A stretch of 64,000 nt of DNA from Clostridiales bacterium (GCA_017961235.1 JAGCXQ010000005.1:149067-213066); one strand, 5' to 3'. Positions 23,137 through 34,535 are shown, counted from the stretch's first letter. Program-made: numbers and translations. Notes: generated by a model from the sequence alone, not told the origin.

Positions 23137-26100
23137 ATGGAACCGATTAAGAATATGGGCCTGGACATAGGCTCTACCACGATAAAGATCGTAATAACAG
23201 AAGATGAGAACATCATCTATTCCGAATATAGAAGACATCACTCGGATATCGCCGGAGAGCTTCTTAGTGCTTTTGAAGAAGTAAATAAAAAGTTTCCGGA
23301 TCTTTCCGCGCGTGTTCAGATCACCGGATCCGGCGGACTTTCGGTAGCGAAGTGGCTCGGACTTGACTTCGTTCAGGAAGTTATCGCTGAAACAGTAGCG
23401 ATTAAGAAGTATCACCCGGAAACGGATGTTATCATCGAGCTCGGTGGAGAAGATGCGAAGATCACATATCTGCATCCTGTTCCGGAACAGAGAATGAATG
23501 GTACCTGCGCCGGTGGTACAGGTGCTTTTATCGACCAGATGGCAACGCTTCTGCGTACAGATGCGGACGGCCTGAATGAACTGGCGAAGTCTTATACGAC
23601 GCTTTATACGATTGCATCAAGATGTGGTGTTTTCGCCAAGAGTGACCTTCAGCCGCTGATCAATGAAGGTGCTGCGAAAGAGGACCTTGCTGCCTCTATT
23701 TTCCAGGCGGTCGTTAACCAGACGATTGCCGGTCTCGCCTGTGGACGTCCGATCCGCGGCCATATCGCATTCCTTGGTGGTCCTCTGTTCTTTAACTCGG
23801 AACTTCGGAAAGCCTTTGAGAGAACACTGGAAGAACAGGTCAAATCCTTCTGGATCCCCGATAATGCGCAGATCTATGTTGCTCTCGGTGCTGCACTCGG
23901 AGCCAAGAGTGATCCGGTCAAGCTTTCTGACCTGATCTCTTCCTTCGCGTCCAGAGAAGGTTTCGAACCGGATATCAAGCGTATCGCGCCTCTGTTCGCA
24001 GATGATCGTGAGAAAGAACTCTTCGATGAGAGACATCAGCGTGCAACGCTTGATCTCTATCAGCTTTCCAAGCAGAAAGGTCCCTGCTATCTCGGTATTG
24101 ATGCCGGAAGTACGACAACCAAGGCTGTTCTGATCAATGATGAAGGACAGATGGTCTATACCTACTATGCAAGTAATCAGGGTAATCCGGTAAAGAGTGC
24201 TGTCAGTATCGTAAAACAGCTGTATGAGCAGATGCCGCCGGAAACCTATATCGCGAACAGCTGTGTCACCGGTTACGGTGAGAATATCATCCGTGCGGCA
24301 CTGGGCGTAGATCTCGGTGAAATCGAGACGATGGCCCATTTCCAGTCGGCAAAGTATTTCTGTCCGGATGTCGATTTTATCATCGATATCGGCGGTCAGG
24401 ATATGAAGTGCATGAAGATCCGAAACGGCGTTATTGACTCGATCATGCTGAATGAGGCATGTTCTTCCGGATGCGGTTCCTTTATTCAGACTTTTGCAGA
24501 AAACCTGAATATGGATGCACATACATTCTCTATCGAGGCGTTATCTGCAAAGAATCCTGTCGATCTCGGTACAAGATGTACAGTATTCATGAACTCGAAG
24601 GTAAAGCAGGCACAGAAGGAAGGAGCGACTGTCGGAGATATTTCCGCCGGCCTTTCCTATTCTGTAGTCCGTAACGCGCTCTACAAGGTCATTAAGATCA
24701 GAGATACGCAGGAACTCGGAAAGAAGATCGTCGTTCAGGGCGGTACGTTCTTAAATGACGCGATCCTCAGATGCTTCGAGCTTATTTCCGGAAGAGAAGT
24801 CATCCGCCCGAATGTAGCCGGTCTGATGGGTGCTTTTGGCGCGGCGATCATCGCAAAGAAGCGCATCCCGAAGGATCAGAAAGTGTCCGGACTTCTCGGA
24901 CTAGAGGAACTGAGCCGCTTTGAGATGACGACAGAGATGGCGACATGTCCGCTCTGTACGAATCACTGTAAACTTACGATCTCCACCTTCTCGAACGGAG
25001 AAAGATTTATTTCCGGTAACCGCTGCGAAAGAGGTGAAGGTAAGGAAAAAGCGAAGGATACACTTCCGAACCTGATTGCCTATAAATATGCAAGAACATT
25101 CCGATATAAGCCTCTTGCCAAGGATAAGGCACCGAGAGGAGAGATCGGCATTCCGAGAGCTCTGAACATGTATGAGAACTATCCGTTCTGGTTCACGGTG
25201 CTTACAGAACTCGGTTTCTCTGTAGTTATCTCCCCGAGATCCAATCATGAGCTTTTCGAAAAGGGCATGGATTCGATCCCGTCCGAGAGTGTCTGCTATC
25301 CGGCCAAGCTTGTGCATGGACACATTGAGAGCCTGATCGATAAAGGCATCAAGACGATCTTCTATCCGGACATTCCGTACGAGCGTCAGGAGAATAAGGA
25401 CTCCGGCAATCACTTTAACTGCCCGATCGTAGCCTCCTATCCGGAAGTGATCCGTAATAACCTCGAGAATATCCAGGACAAGGGGATCAAGTATCTCAAT
25501 CCGTTCCTGCCACTCGATAATGATGAGGCGCTTGCCGAGCAGATGGCGATCGCATTTGCCGACTTTGGCGTAACCAAGGCGGAAGCTGCGAAGGCTATTG
25601 AAGCCGGAAATAAAGAATATGACGAGTATAAGGCTGATATCAGACGAAAAGGCCAGGAGGTCATCGAAGATCTCGAAAGAACCGGACAAAAGGGAATAGT
25701 GCTTTCCGGACGTCCGTATCATACGGATCCGGAGATCCACCATGGCATACCGGAGATGATCAATTCCCTGGGTCTTGCCGTATTAAGCGAAGACAGCGTC
25801 GCGGTTCCCGGCAGGCTCCAGCGCCCGATCCGTGTCGTTGATCAGTGGATGTACCACACACGTCTATATGAGGCGGCGGCATATGTTGCCACGAACGATA
25901 ATCTCGAACTTGTGCAGCTGACGTCTTTCGGCTGCGGACTGGATGCAGTTACCTCCGATCAGGTGCAGGAGATCCTGGAGTCTCAGGGTAAGCTCTATAC
26001 GCTCCTTAAGATCGATGAAGTCAGCAATCTCGGTGCGGCGCGTATCCGTATGCGTTCTCTGAAAGTTGCGATGGATGAGCGTGAAGCGGCGAGAAAAGAA

Positions 26101-27528
26101 GGCACGATGCCCAAGCCGGTGAAGCGTTCTTATACGATAAAGAGAGTTCCGTTTACGGAGGAGCATAAGAAGCGTCACACGATCCTGGCTCCGCAGATGG
26201 CGCCGATCGAGTTCGAATTCGTCGAGGCGGTATTCCATAACCACGGATATAAGCTAAAAGTCCTGAAAGAAGCGACGCAGGCGGATATCGAGTGCGGACT
26301 CCGTTTCGTAAATAATGATGCATGCTTCCCGACGGTTATCGTCGTCGGTCAGATGATCAATGCGATCCTTTCCGGAGAGGTGGACCGTGATAATACGACA
26401 GTTCTTATTACCCAGACCGGTGGCGGCTGCCGTGCGACGAACTATGTTGCTTTCCTTCGAAAAGCACTTCGCGAGGCAGGCTATGCAGATATCCCGGTCA
26501 TCGCACTCTCCGTTCAGCAGTTCGAGAAGAACCCGGGATTTAAGCCGACGCTTCCGTTTATCAACAGTGCGCTTCGTGCGATCTGCTATGGTGATATGCT
26601 CCAGACGCTGCTTCTGCGCGTGCGTCCATATGAGAAGGTGAAGGGATCTGCCAATGCGCTCTATCAGTTCTGGAACCGCTGCGGTAAGCTATTCTTCAAT
26701 CCGAAGGAGAAGTTCGAAGATATTACGACCGAGTATATCATGGCGGAAGCCTGCAAGAATGCGCCTCTTACAGAAGAAGAGACGAAAGCAGTGGAAGATC
26801 TTCTTAAGGAACTTCACTGTACGAAGGTCGGACGTCCATCTTCTTATAAGCGAATGATCGATGCTACGATCGATACATTTGACAAGTTCCCGATGCTGGA
26901 TATCCCGAGAAAACCGCGTGTCGGTCTCGTAGGTGAGATCCTGGTAAAATTCCAGCCGGATGCGAATAACCATGCGGTAGATGTTGTGGAGCAGGAAGGC
27001 TGTGAAGCAGTTGTTCCGGGACTTCTGGACTTCTTCCTGTACTGCACGCTGAATCCTGTATGGCAGGCGGAACACCTCGGAAGAAGCAAGAAGAAAGCAT
27101 GGCTCAGTAACCGTGGTATCGATCTTCTTCAGGCATATCGTAGCCACATCATAAAGAGAATGGATGAGACCGGCAAGTTCCAGCTCCCGCAGAGCATCCG
27201 TCATATGGCACAGAAAGCAGAGACCGTTCTTTCCTGCGGTAACAGCAATGGTGAGGGATGGTTCCTGACCGCCGAAATGATCGAGCTGATCGAGAGCGGT
27301 GTTCCGAATATCATCTGTGCGCAGCCGTTTGCCTGCCTTCCGAACCATGTTACCGGTAAGGGTATGATCAAGGAACTCCGCCGTCAGTATCCGGAGAGCA
27401 ATATTATCCCGATCGATTACGATCCGGGCGCAAGTGAGGCAAATCAGCTGAATCGTATCAAACTCATGGTCAGCACGGCACATTACCGGGAAGAAATGAA
27501 GCGTGAGGAAGAACTGAAGAATAAGTAA
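23137..27528 (+). CDS. double 2-hydroxyacyl-CoA dehydratase activase-like protein (BcrA/BadF ASKHA x2 + DUF2229)
   Basis: A 1463-residue fusion known from Clostridia but poorly characterised. It carries two ASKHA ATPase domains of the BcrA/BadF/HgdC type (about 8-265 starting [10 protein letters not shown], and about 318-575 starting [10 protein letters not shown]), then a Cys cluster (CPLCTNHCK and NRCERG, about 607-640), a DUF2229 region, and a C-terminal part related to the dehydratase alpha/beta subunits. In HgdC, two Cys per subunit hold a [4Fe-4S] cluster; both domains here keep matching Cys (GTCAGG with SRCGVF, and CSSGCG with TRCTVF). Such activators drive ATP-dependent electron transfer. 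No separate dehydratase genes are nearby, so the substrate is unknown. Confidence 0.88.
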   Translation: MEPIKNMGLDIGSTTIKIVITEDENIIYSEYRRHHSDIAGELLSAFEEVNKKFPDLSARVQITGSGGLSVAKWLGLDFVQEVIAETVAIKKYHPETDVIIELGGEDAKITYLHPVPEQRMNGTCAGGTGAFIDQMATLLRTDADGLNELAKSYTTLYTIASRCGVFAKSDLQPLINEGAAKEDLAASIFQAVVNQTIAGLACGRPIRGHIAFLGGPLFFNSELRKAFERTLEEQVKSFWIPDNAQIYVALGAALGAKSDPVKLSDLISSFASREGFEPDIKRIAPLFADDREKELFDERHQRATLDLYQLSKQKGPCYLGIDAGSTTTKAVLINDEGQMVYTYYASNQGNPVKSAVSIVKQLYEQMPPETYIANSCVTGYGENIIRAALGVDLGEIETMAHFQSAKYFCPDVDFIIDIGGQDMKCMKIRNGVIDSIMLNEACSSGCGSFIQTFAENLNMDAHTFSIEALSAKNPVDLGTRCTVFMNSKVKQAQKEGATVGDISAGLSYSVVRNALYKVIKIRDTQELGKKIVVQGGTFLNDAILRCFELISGREVIRPNVAGLMGAFGAAIIAKKRIPKDQKVSGLLGLEELSRFEMTTEMATCPLCTNHCKLTISTFSNGERFISGNRCERGEGKEKAKDTLPNLIAYKYARTFRYKPLAKDKAPRGEIGIPRALNMYENYPFWFTVLTELGFSVVISPRSNHELFEKGMDSIPSESVCYPAKLVHGHIESLIDKGIKTIFYPDIPYERQENKDSGNHFNCPIVASYPEVIRNNLENIQDKGIKYLNPFLPLDNDEALAEQMAIAFADFGVTKAEAAKAIEAGNKEYDEYKADIRRKGQEVIEDLERTGQKGIVLSGRPYHTDPEIHHGIPEMINSLGLAVLSEDSVAVPGRLQRPIRVVDQWMYHTRLYEAAAYVATNDNLELVQLTSFGCGLDAVTSDQVQEILESQGKLYTLLKIDEVSNLGAARIRMRSLKVAMDEREAARKEGTMPKPVKRSYTIKRVPFTEEHKKRHTILAPQMAPIEFEFVEAVFHNHGYKLKVLKEATQADIECGLRFVNNDACFPTVIVVGQMINAILSGEVDRDNTTVLITQTGGGCRATNYVAFLRKALREAGYADIPVIALSVQQFEKNPGFKPTLPFINSALRAICYGDMLQTLLLRVRPYEKVKGSANALYQFWNRCGKLFFNPKEKFEDITTEYIMAEACKNAPLTEEETKAVEDLLKELHCTKVGRPSSYKRMIDATIDTFDKFPMLDIPRKPRVGLVGEILVKFQPDANNHAVDVVEQEGCEAVVPGLLDFFLYCTLNPVWQAEHLGRSKKKAWLSNRGIDLLQAYRSHIIKRMDETGKFQLPQSIRHMAQKAETVLSCGNSNGEGWFLTAEMIELIESGVPNIICAQPFACLPNHVTGKGMIKELRRQYPESNIIPIDYDPGASEANQLNRIKLMVSTAHYREEMKREEELKNK

Positions 27529-27542
27529 CAGAGGAGACCGCT

Positions 27543-30308
27543 ATGTCTGAAGCAAAACGATTACTTCTGGTTGACGGAAACAGTATTATCAACCGTTCCT
27601 ACTATGCAACGGCCGGCAGGAATAATCTGACGGCACCGGATGGTACTCCTACAGGCGCGGTCAATATCTATCTCAATACGCTTTCGAAGTATATGGATGA
27701 GGTCGATCCGACGCATACCTGTACTCTTTTCGATCTCAAGGCGCCGACTTTCCGCCATAAGGCCTATGACGGTTATAAGGGCACCCGTAAAGGAATGCCC
27801 GATGACCTTGCTGCGCAGATGCCGGTCCTGAAAGAAGTGCTCGATTCGATGGGTTTTCCCCGCTATGAACATGAGGGTCTGGAAGCAGACGACCTGATCG
27901 GCACGCTGAAGACCATGGCGGTGGCAGATGGCTTTGAAGTATATATTCTCAGCGGCGATAAGGATGATTTCCAGCTGATCGACGAGAAGACGAAGGTCAT
28001 CATGCCGGTCACCAAGAAAGATGGCAGTGGCACCGATTATTACGATGAAGCGCTTTTCACGGAGAGATATGGTATCCCGGTAGCTGATTTTGTTACGGCA
28101 AAAGCACTGATGGGCGATAGTTCCGATAATATTCCGGGAGTAAAGGGTATCGGTGAAAAAGGTGCGATGGACCTTGTCAGAAAGTATGGTTCTCTCGATT
28201 CCCTCTATGAACATCTGGACGAGCTTAGCCCGAAACTCCGGGAAAAACTCGAAACCGATAAAGATAACGCGTATATGTCTCTGATGCTAAGTAAGATCGT
28301 TACGGATGCCGAGATCGGTATCTCTCTTTCGGATCTTGTCAGAAAGCCGCTGGATATGGCTTCTGCCGCCGCATGCTTCTACAAATACGGGTTCCGTTCC
28401 CAGATGAAGAAGTGGAATATTGATGAATCCGCGATCGAGACCAGTGCTCCGGTGAAAGAGGAGTCGGAGGAAGAGAAGTCTTACCCAAAGCTTTCCGGTA
28501 AGAAACCGGAGATCATTCTGGATATGGATCCTGAAAAAGCACTGTCAGCGATACTTCCTCTTATAAATTCTGACAATCCTGTAGCGATCGACCTTGATAG
28601 CAGTAAGACTACTGTCTTCGGACTTTCTGTGAACGCGGATCAGGTATATATCTGGTCGGATGCATCCGTGATCGAGAAGATCCTGACATCTCTTTCAGAG
28701 GTGGCCGGTCATAGCAGAGAAGATGCGCCTGTCGTATATAGCGCAAAGAAGCACTTTAAAGCTCTTGAGACCGGCCTTCCTTTCGAGCAGGTCTTTGATA
28801 TCGAGATCGCCGGTTATGTACTGAATCAGATCGAAGGTGCGGAGCCTTCTTTTGAGATGCTCATTGAGCATGGAAGTTCCCGTCCGTTCCCGATCCTCGA
28901 GGGGTATGGGGACGATAAGAAGGACGGAAAAAAGGCATCCCGGCAGCAGGATCTTTTCGCGCTGATCGACGGCTCTGCAGTGAAAGAGAATGTCAGCGAG
29001 GAGGATGTCCTCGATTTTGCATACCGCATCCTTCTTACCAGATGGGTCTCCTATTATCAGAAAGCGCTGATCCGTAATCAGGATATCGAAAAACTGATCT
29101 ACGAGATCGAGATGCCGCTCGTTATGGTCCTTGACCGCATGGAAAGACGTGGTGTTCTGGTCGATGTAAATGTTATCGACGAGCTTCATAAGGAGTTTGA
29201 CTCGAAGGTAAAAGCACTGGAGCAGGAGATCTATGATCTCGCAGGAGAAGAGTTCACGATCCTTTCGCCAAAGCAGCTCGGAAAAGTGCTTTTTGAGAAG
29301 CTCGGGCTTCCTTCCGGAAAGAAACTTGCCAGCGGAGGATACTCGACCAATTCCGAAGAACTGGAAAGACTTGCCGATAAGCATCCGATCATTAACAAGA
29401 TCCTGGAATTCCGCCAGATCCAGAAACTGGATTCGACATTCGTTATGGGCCTGAAGAAAAGTATTTCCGAGAAGGACGGCCGCGTGCATACGACCTTCAG
29501 TCAGGCGATGACGAATACAGGCAGACTCTCGTCTTCAGATCCGAACCTGCAGAACATCCCGATCCGTACGGAGCTGGGATCGCTGATCCGAAAGACGTTT
29601 GTGGCGAAGGAAGGATATGTCCTGATCGATGCGGACTACTCGCAGATCGAGCTTCGTCTTCTTGCGGCGATCGCACATGATGAGGAGATGATATCGGCTT
29701 TCTTAGAGGGAAGAGATATCCACACGAAGACAGCATGCGGTATTTTCGGCGTGCCGCCGGAGATGATCGATGCAGGAATGCGTTCTGCCGCCAAGAGAGT
29801 AAACTTCAGTATTGTTTACGGAGTAAGTGACTACGGCCTTTCGCAGGATCTCGGTATCAGCGTCTATGAGGCACACCGTTATATCGAAGAATATTACCGT
29901 CAGTTCCCGACGATCAAGCCATGTCTGGAAGGATTTAAGAAAGAAGGCCATGAAAAGGGCTACGTATCGACTCTTTTCGGACGCCGAAGGATCCTGAAGG
30001 AACTGACATCCGCCAATCACAATATCCGTAGTTTCGGAGAGCGTGCGGCGATGAATACGCCGATCCAGGGAACAGCTGCAGATATCATCAAACTGGCGAT
30101 GAACCGTGCGTCTCGGGCACTCTCAGAGAAGAACCTCGATGCTTACCTGATCCTTCAGGTACACGATGAACTGATCGTCGAGGCCAGGGAGGATATTGCA
30201 GAGGAGGCGGCAAAGGTACTCTCGGAAGCGATGGAGAATGTCGTTTCACTGGATGTGCCACTCGTTGCAGAGGCACAGATCGGCAAAACATGGGCGGAAG
30301 CTCATTAA
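27543..30308 (+). CDS. polA: DNA polymerase I, proofreading site degenerate
   Basis: DNA polymerase for Okazaki fragment processing and repair, 921 residues. Domains: 5'-3' exonuclease (about 1-290, with EADDLIGTL and SGDKDDFQL), a 3'-5' exonuclease-like domain (about 310-500) and the polymerase (about 530-921) with motif A DADYSQIELR, motif B KRVNFSIVYG and motif C QVHDELIVEA. The exonuclease motif reads IDLDSS instead of DTE, and the NLKYD-type motif reads AKKHF, so proofreading is probably lost, as in Bacillus and Thermus homologues. It is followed by coaE, a common clostridial arrangement. Confidence 0.96.
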   Translation: MSEAKRLLLVDGNSIINRSYYATAGRNNLTAPDGTPTGAVNIYLNTLSKYMDEVDPTHTCTLFDLKAPTFRHKAYDGYKGTRKGMPDDLAAQMPVLKEVLDSMGFPRYEHEGLEADDLIGTLKTMAVADGFEVYILSGDKDDFQLIDEKTKVIMPVTKKDGSGTDYYDEALFTERYGIPVADFVTAKALMGDSSDNIPGVKGIGEKGAMDLVRKYGSLDSLYEHLDELSPKLREKLETDKDNAYMSLMLSKIVTDAEIGISLSDLVRKPLDMASAAACFYKYGFRSQMKKWNIDESAIETSAPVKEESEEEKSYPKLSGKKPEIILDMDPEKALSAILPLINSDNPVAIDLDSSKTTVFGLSVNADQVYIWSDASVIEKILTSLSEVAGHSREDAPVVYSAKKHFKALETGLPFEQVFDIEIAGYVLNQIEGAEPSFEMLIEHGSSRPFPILEGYGDDKKDGKKASRQQDLFALIDGSAVKENVSEEDVLDFAYRILLTRWVSYYQKALIRNQDIEKLIYEIEMPLVMVLDRMERRGVLVDVNVIDELHKEFDSKVKALEQEIYDLAGEEFTILSPKQLGKVLFEKLGLPSGKKLASGGYSTNSEELERLADKHPIINKILEFRQIQKLDSTFVMGLKKSISEKDGRVHTTFSQAMTNTGRLSSSDPNLQNIPIRTELGSLIRKTFVAKEGYVLIDADYSQIELRLLAAIAHDEEMISAFLEGRDIHTKTACGIFGVPPEMIDAGMRSAAKRVNFSIVYGVSDYGLSQDLGISVYEAHRYIEEYYRQFPTIKPCLEGFKKEGHEKGYVSTLFGRRRILKELTSANHNIRSFGERAAMNTPIQGTAADIIKLAMNRASRALSEKNLDAYLILQVHDELIVEAREDIAEEAAKVLSEAMENVVSLDVPLVAEAQIGKTWAEAH

Positions 30309-30324
30309 AGTTGGAGGCTAGAAG

Positions 30325-30933
30325 ATGTTCGTTCTTGGAGTAACAGGTGGTATCGGATCCGGCAAAAGCACTGTTTCCGGATATTTCCGTGATCGTGGCG
30401 TACAGGTGCTCGATGCGGATGAGATCTCCCGTCAGGTGACTGATGTGGGAGGTGTCGCACTTCCTGAGATCGCCGAGCTTCTGGGTGCCCGTGCGATTAC
30501 CGCAAATGGTGCTCTGAATAGAAAATATGTTGCGTCACTGGTGTTTTCCGAGAAGAATAAACTGGATAAGCTTTCTTCGATCATACATCACTATGTTCTG
30601 ACGACGATCGCCGAGGAAATTGCAAAAGCGGCGGAAAAGAAAGTCAAGCTGATCGTTCTTGATGTGCCGATCCCGGTCAAGCACGGATTTGTCGATGTAT
30701 GTAATCAGATCTGGGTCGTCAGTGCCAGTGATCCGGTAAGACTGGACCGTCTGGAAGCCCGCGGTATGGATCGTGATGACGCCAAGAAACGCATGCTTAT
30801 GCAGATGACCCGGGAGGAATATGAGGAACTCGGGGATGTTGTGCTGGTAAATGACGGTACACTTGAGGAGCTTTATGAGCAGATCGAGCGTGCGGTAAAA
30901 GAAGAACTGAATGAGCGGGGAATCCGAGTATGA
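30325..30933 (+). CDS. coaE: dephospho-CoA kinase
   Basis: Last step of coenzyme A synthesis: phosphorylates the 3'-hydroxyl of dephospho-CoA with ATP. The 202-residue protein has the P-loop GGIGSGKST (about residues 8-16), DADEISRQV, and the lid and C-terminal helices (RLDRLEARGMDRDDAKKRM). It lies 16 bp after polA and overlaps the next small membrane protein gene by four bases (ATGA), so polA-coaE and following genes form an operon. Confidence 0.95.
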   Translation: MFVLGVTGGIGSGKSTVSGYFRDRGVQVLDADEISRQVTDVGGVALPEIAELLGARAITANGALNRKYVASLVFSEKNKLDKLSSIIHHYVLTTIAEEIAKAAEKKVKLIVLDVPIPVKHGFVDVCNQIWVVSASDPVRLDRLEARGMDRDDAKKRMLMQMTREEYEELGDVVLVNDGTLEELYEQIERAVKEELNERGIRV

Positions 30934-31244
30934 CACCTGCGATCATTCTCTCATCAATATTTGTAGTACTATCGCTGATTATTTCAATTCTTTGTTTCAC
31001 ATATCTTAAGAAAAAGAGTTATTCGAAGTATGTCGGTGCGTCTGCGCTCGTATATGCTTCGGCATGCATTTTTATTCTTTTACTGGCAGTGTTTAAGAAA
31101 GATCTTCCGATCCTTTTCTTTATTCTCGCGGATGTGCTTTCCGGCGGCGTCTTTGCAGTGACGACACTTGTGATGGTCCTGCTTAGTACGAAGATCATGT
31201 CACCGCCGGGAAAAACGGAGGAGCGTTCTGAAAAGGATGGATGA
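30930..31244 (+). CDS. small three-helix membrane protein
   Basis: A 104-residue hydrophobic protein with three predicted membrane helices (about 3-26, 35-53 and 60-86) and a short charged C-terminus. It starts in a four-base ATGA overlap with coaE and is followed 19 bp later by an ABC exporter. No family is recognised; it might assist the exporter, which is inferred only from position. Confidence 0.65.
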   Translation: MTPAIILSSIFVVLSLIISILCFTYLKKKSYSKYVGASALVYASACIFILLLAVFKKDLPILFFILADVLSGGVFAVTTLVMVLLSTKIMSPPGKTEERSEKDG

Positions 31245-31263
31245 CAATTAGGGAGGTGGCCTT

Positions 31264-33165
31264 ATGGGAATGGGTGGTCCGGGTTCCATGAGAATGGGAC
31301 CGAGAGGTTTTCTGACGGAGGAAGAGAAGAAGAATAAGCCCAAGGTGGATAAAAAACTTCTTCGCCGAATCGCATCTTATATGAAACCTTATAAGCTTCA
31401 GTTCGCACTCGTGTTCCTGGCGATCCTCCTTTCGGCGGTTATCGGTCTTTTCCCTTCGATCATTACCGGAAGGATCGTGGATAAGGCACTCCTTGGCGAT
31501 GATATGGGGCTTCTGATCAAGCTCCTGCTTCTGGCATTTGCCGCACTTACGGCTTCACAGGTGATCAGCGTTCTTGAGAGCTACATCAATGCATGGATCT
31601 CCCAGCGGATCATTTTCGATATGAAAAATGAGATGTACCGGCACCTTCAGTGGATGCCGCACAGCTTCTTTACGACGGAGAAACAGGGCGATATCATCAC
31701 CCGTATGAATACAGACATTTCAGGCGTCAGCTCGGTGATCTCCAATACACTTTCCAGCTGCGTGAATAATCTGGCGACCGTAATTACTACTCTGGTTGCA
31801 CTCTTTACGCTGAGTATCCCGCTGGCGCTTGTCGGTATCATGATCATTCCGCTTCTGATCATACCGACACGAAATGTCGGACAGCAGCGCTATAAGATGC
31901 TTACCAAGACACAGGAAAAGAACGATGAACTGAATCAGGTCATCAATGAGACTCTTTCTGTTTCCGGCTCCATGCTGGTCAAGCTTTTTACGAGAGAAGA
32001 TAAGGAATATGAAAACTTCGTAGAGGTCAACGAGCAGGTCACGAAACTTTCCCTTAAAGAGCAGAGAAGCGGTAAGTGGTTCCGTGTCATGATGGGTATG
32101 TTTACACAGGTCGGACCGCTACTTATTTACTTTGCCGGTGGTGTCTGCCTGATCAAGAAGTACGACACAACACTGACTGTCGGTATCGTTACGGCGACAG
32201 TTGCGCTGATCAACCGCCTGTACCGACCGGTAGAATCCCTCATGAACCTGGGAGTTGATTTTACCAGGTCGCTTGCTCTTTTTACCCGTATCTTCGATTA
32301 TTTCGATCGTGAGAATCCGCTGAAGTCTCCCGAGAATGGCGTGAAGCCGGACGTTGCGAATAAGGATATCGTCTTTGATCACGTGAAGTTCTCCTATACT
32401 CCGGAAAAAGAACTTCTCCAGGATGTTACGTTTACCGTCCCGGGCGGAAAAATGTACGCGATCGTCGGTCCTTCCGGTTCAGGTAAATCCACTGTCGTGA
32501 ACTTTATCCCGCGTCTTTACGACGTGCAGGAGGGAAGTGTTACGATCAGTGGGGAAGATGTACGGAACTTTGATCTGACGTATCTTCGTCAACAGATCGG
32601 TGTCGTGACGCAGGAGACCTACCTTTTTAACGGTACGATCAAGGAAAATCTTCTTTACGCGAAAGAAGATGCGACAGATGAGGAAATCGAGAAAGCCTGC
32701 AAAATCGCCAGTATTCACGATTTTATCGTCAATCAGCCGGATGGTTATAACACGATGGTCGGAAACCGCGGACTCAAACTCTCCGGCGGTGAAAAACAGC
32801 GTATCAGCATTGCTCGTGTCATCTTGAAAGATCCGAAGATCCTGATCCTTGATGAGGCGACCAGTGCGCTGGATTCCATTTCTGAAAATGCTATCTCGGA
32901 AGCACTGGAGATCCTGATGCAGAATAGAACTTCCATCGTCATCGCCCACAGGCTATCAACGATCATGAAAGCAGAGAAGATCGTTGTAATTGCAGATGGC
33001 CATGTGGCTGAACTTGGAACGCATCAGGAACTTCTCGACAAGAACGGCATCTACAGAGATCTTTATGAAACGCAGTTCCGACAGGTCCTCGATATGCAGG
33101 GCGTCGAACAAAAAGAAGATCTTGAGTGGGAAGAAAAGAAGATGATCCAGAACGATGTGTACTGA
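31264..33165 (+). CDS. ABC exporter, fused permease and ATPase (MdlB/MsbA type)
   Basis: A half-transporter with six membrane helices (about 35-330) and a nucleotide-binding domain (about 360-595). The ATPase motifs are complete: Walker A GPSGSGKST, Q-loop VVTQETYL, signature LSGGEKQR, Walker B ILILDEATSALD and H-loop IAHRLS. The 633-residue protein probably forms a homodimer exporting lipids, peptides or drugs; the substrate cannot be told. The Met/Gly-rich N-terminus (MGMGGPGSMRMGPRG) is common in this exporter subgroup. GGGAGGTGG precedes the ATG. Confidence 0.92.
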   Translation: MGMGGPGSMRMGPRGFLTEEEKKNKPKVDKKLLRRIASYMKPYKLQFALVFLAILLSAVIGLFPSIITGRIVDKALLGDDMGLLIKLLLLAFAALTASQVISVLESYINAWISQRIIFDMKNEMYRHLQWMPHSFFTTEKQGDIITRMNTDISGVSSVISNTLSSCVNNLATVITTLVALFTLSIPLALVGIMIIPLLIIPTRNVGQQRYKMLTKTQEKNDELNQVINETLSVSGSMLVKLFTREDKEYENFVEVNEQVTKLSLKEQRSGKWFRVMMGMFTQVGPLLIYFAGGVCLIKKYDTTLTVGIVTATVALINRLYRPVESLMNLGVDFTRSLALFTRIFDYFDRENPLKSPENGVKPDVANKDIVFDHVKFSYTPEKELLQDVTFTVPGGKMYAIVGPSGSGKSTVVNFIPRLYDVQEGSVTISGEDVRNFDLTYLRQQIGVVTQETYLFNGTIKENLLYAKEDATDEEIEKACKIASIHDFIVNQPDGYNTMVGNRGLKLSGGEKQRISIARVILKDPKILILDEATSALDSISENAISEALEILMQNRTSIVIAHRLSTIMKAEKIVVIADGHVAELGTHQELLDKNGIYRDLYETQFRQVLDMQGVEQKEDLEWEEKKMIQNDVY

Positions 33166-33225
33166 TACGATCAAGAATATGGTCTTTTCGGTAAGAAAAA
33201 ACTAAGAAGAATATTCTCTGTTTGA

Positions 33226-33252
33226 AATAAAAAAGGCGCCTTTGCCCCTCTT
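33226..33252 (-). terminator. probable terminator of the minus-strand zinc-ribbon operon
   Basis: Read on the minus strand, AAGAGGGGC and GCGCCTTTT can pair with one G-G mismatch around a four-base loop, followed by a T-run. It lies directly after the stop codon of the gene that ends at 33252 and may also stop readthrough from the ABC exporter side. Confidence 0.5.
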
Positions 33253-34535
33253 TATTTTTTATCGCCCTGTCTGTCCTGGGCGAACTTATATACCTGCGGT
33301 TTTGTGGTCAGAGAATGCCGGTTCGTGACCTGGATCAGTTTCCCGAAACCGACACCGAGCGAGATCAGAGGGATGCCTATGAGGAAAAGGAGCACCCCTA
33401 TAAAGGTCTGCAGATCTCCCTCTTTACCTCCGGCAAGGACATCGAAGTCAAACATGTAGTCAAGCGCTCCGCCCGCGAAAAAGAGGACGGTGACCATCGC
33501 AGTGATTACTGCAAATAGTGAGACAAACAATCCCACAAAAAGTTTCTTGTTGATCGGCGGCATCCCGACAACTTCGCCGGTCTGTCCGTTCACCAGGAAT
33601 GTGTGCGGCTGGTTCTCATAGCGGACCGTGATGAACCATACCGGAAGAAGTGCATAAGACGTTTTCTCGAGCTGGATCTGCGCGCAGCTCGTAATCTCTT
33701 CCGAAAGACGGATGTTGATATGAGCTGCCTTAAGGGCTTTATCCAGTTTGGAAACATCATCCTCGCCGAAAGCCTCCCATAGCCTCTCGTTAAATTTCTT
33801 CTGGATCCGCTTCTCCGCGGCATACTCGGTCACCGTTTCTTCGACATTTGCGGCGTTCGAATAAAACCCCATAAGATAGGATGTATTAAACTCCTCTTTG
33901 GAAGAAAGATAGAAAGGTTCCAGAAGCTCTGCCGTCTCGCGCGGAATAATCGAGCAGGAAATAGCCGGATGATCCTCGATCTCGCACTCGCCGATCATAG
34001 TAATATCCGGCGCCTCTGAACCGCCTTTCCTGGTCTGGACATCTTTCCATGTTCCGGAGTAAAGATCCGCAGGAAGATATATCCCCCGGACACAATCCGG
34101 ATCCAGTTTCCGAAAAGCACGCGGCACGAAGAAACCTTTCGTCATGTGCTTCTTAAATTCCTCGATCGCCTGTTCTTTGGTGATCATGAAAGGGACAATA
34201 TAGTCCGGTTTTTTCGTCTTGGAGATACGGCTGAAAGCCACGGCTGTAGAACTGCAGTAAACACACTTCGTGGATATCTCCGTTTCGGCGACGATCACCT
34301 CACCGCCGCACTGGCTGCACTTAAAAATATAACTGTCGAAATACGCCCCTCCGTAATGGACTTTCTTATAGTCTTTGTAGGATAGTTTTTTCGAAGGAGT
34401 ATTCTCTTCCGTGACTTCTTCCTCATCTTCAAAAGAAGCCGGCTCATAAAGATTTCCGCACACCTCACAGACGAGAGTATCACTTCCCGGATCGTATTCC
34501 AAAGCAGCACCGCAACTCGGACAATTCCTAGCCAT
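33252..34535 (-). CDS. double zinc-ribbon membrane protein of unknown function
   Basis: A 427-residue protein. Two zinc-binding clusters are visible: CPSCG with CEVCG (about 5-27) and CSQCG with CVYCS (about 73-94). The middle region (about 110-320) is alpha/beta without a recognised motif, and two hydrophobic helices (about 333-357 and 375-400) lie near the C-terminus, so most of the protein should be cytosolic and anchored at its end. Proteins of this layout, often named TFIIB-type zinc-ribbon proteins, are common in Clostridia and uncharacterised. It follows the microprotein gene by 11 bp. Confidence 0.75.
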   Translation of the reverse strand: MARNCPSCGAALEYDPGSDTLVCEVCGNLYEPASFEDEEEVTEENTPSKKLSYKDYKKVHYGGAYFDSYIFKCSQCGGEVIVAETEISTKCVYCSSTAVAFSRISKTKKPDYIVPFMITKEQAIEEFKKHMTKGFFVPRAFRKLDPDCVRGIYLPADLYSGTWKDVQTRKGGSEAPDITMIGECEIEDHPAISCSIIPRETAELLEPFYLSSKEEFNTSYLMGFYSNAANVEETVTEYAAEKRIQKKFNERLWEAFGEDDVSKLDKALKAAHINIRLSEEITSCAQIQLEKTSYALLPVWFITVRYENQPHTFLVNGQTGEVVGMPPINKKLFVGLFVSLFAVITAMVTVLFFAGGALDYMFDFDVLAGGKEGDLQTFIGVLLFLIGIPLISLGVGFGKLIQVTNRHSLTTKPQVYKFAQDRQGDKK

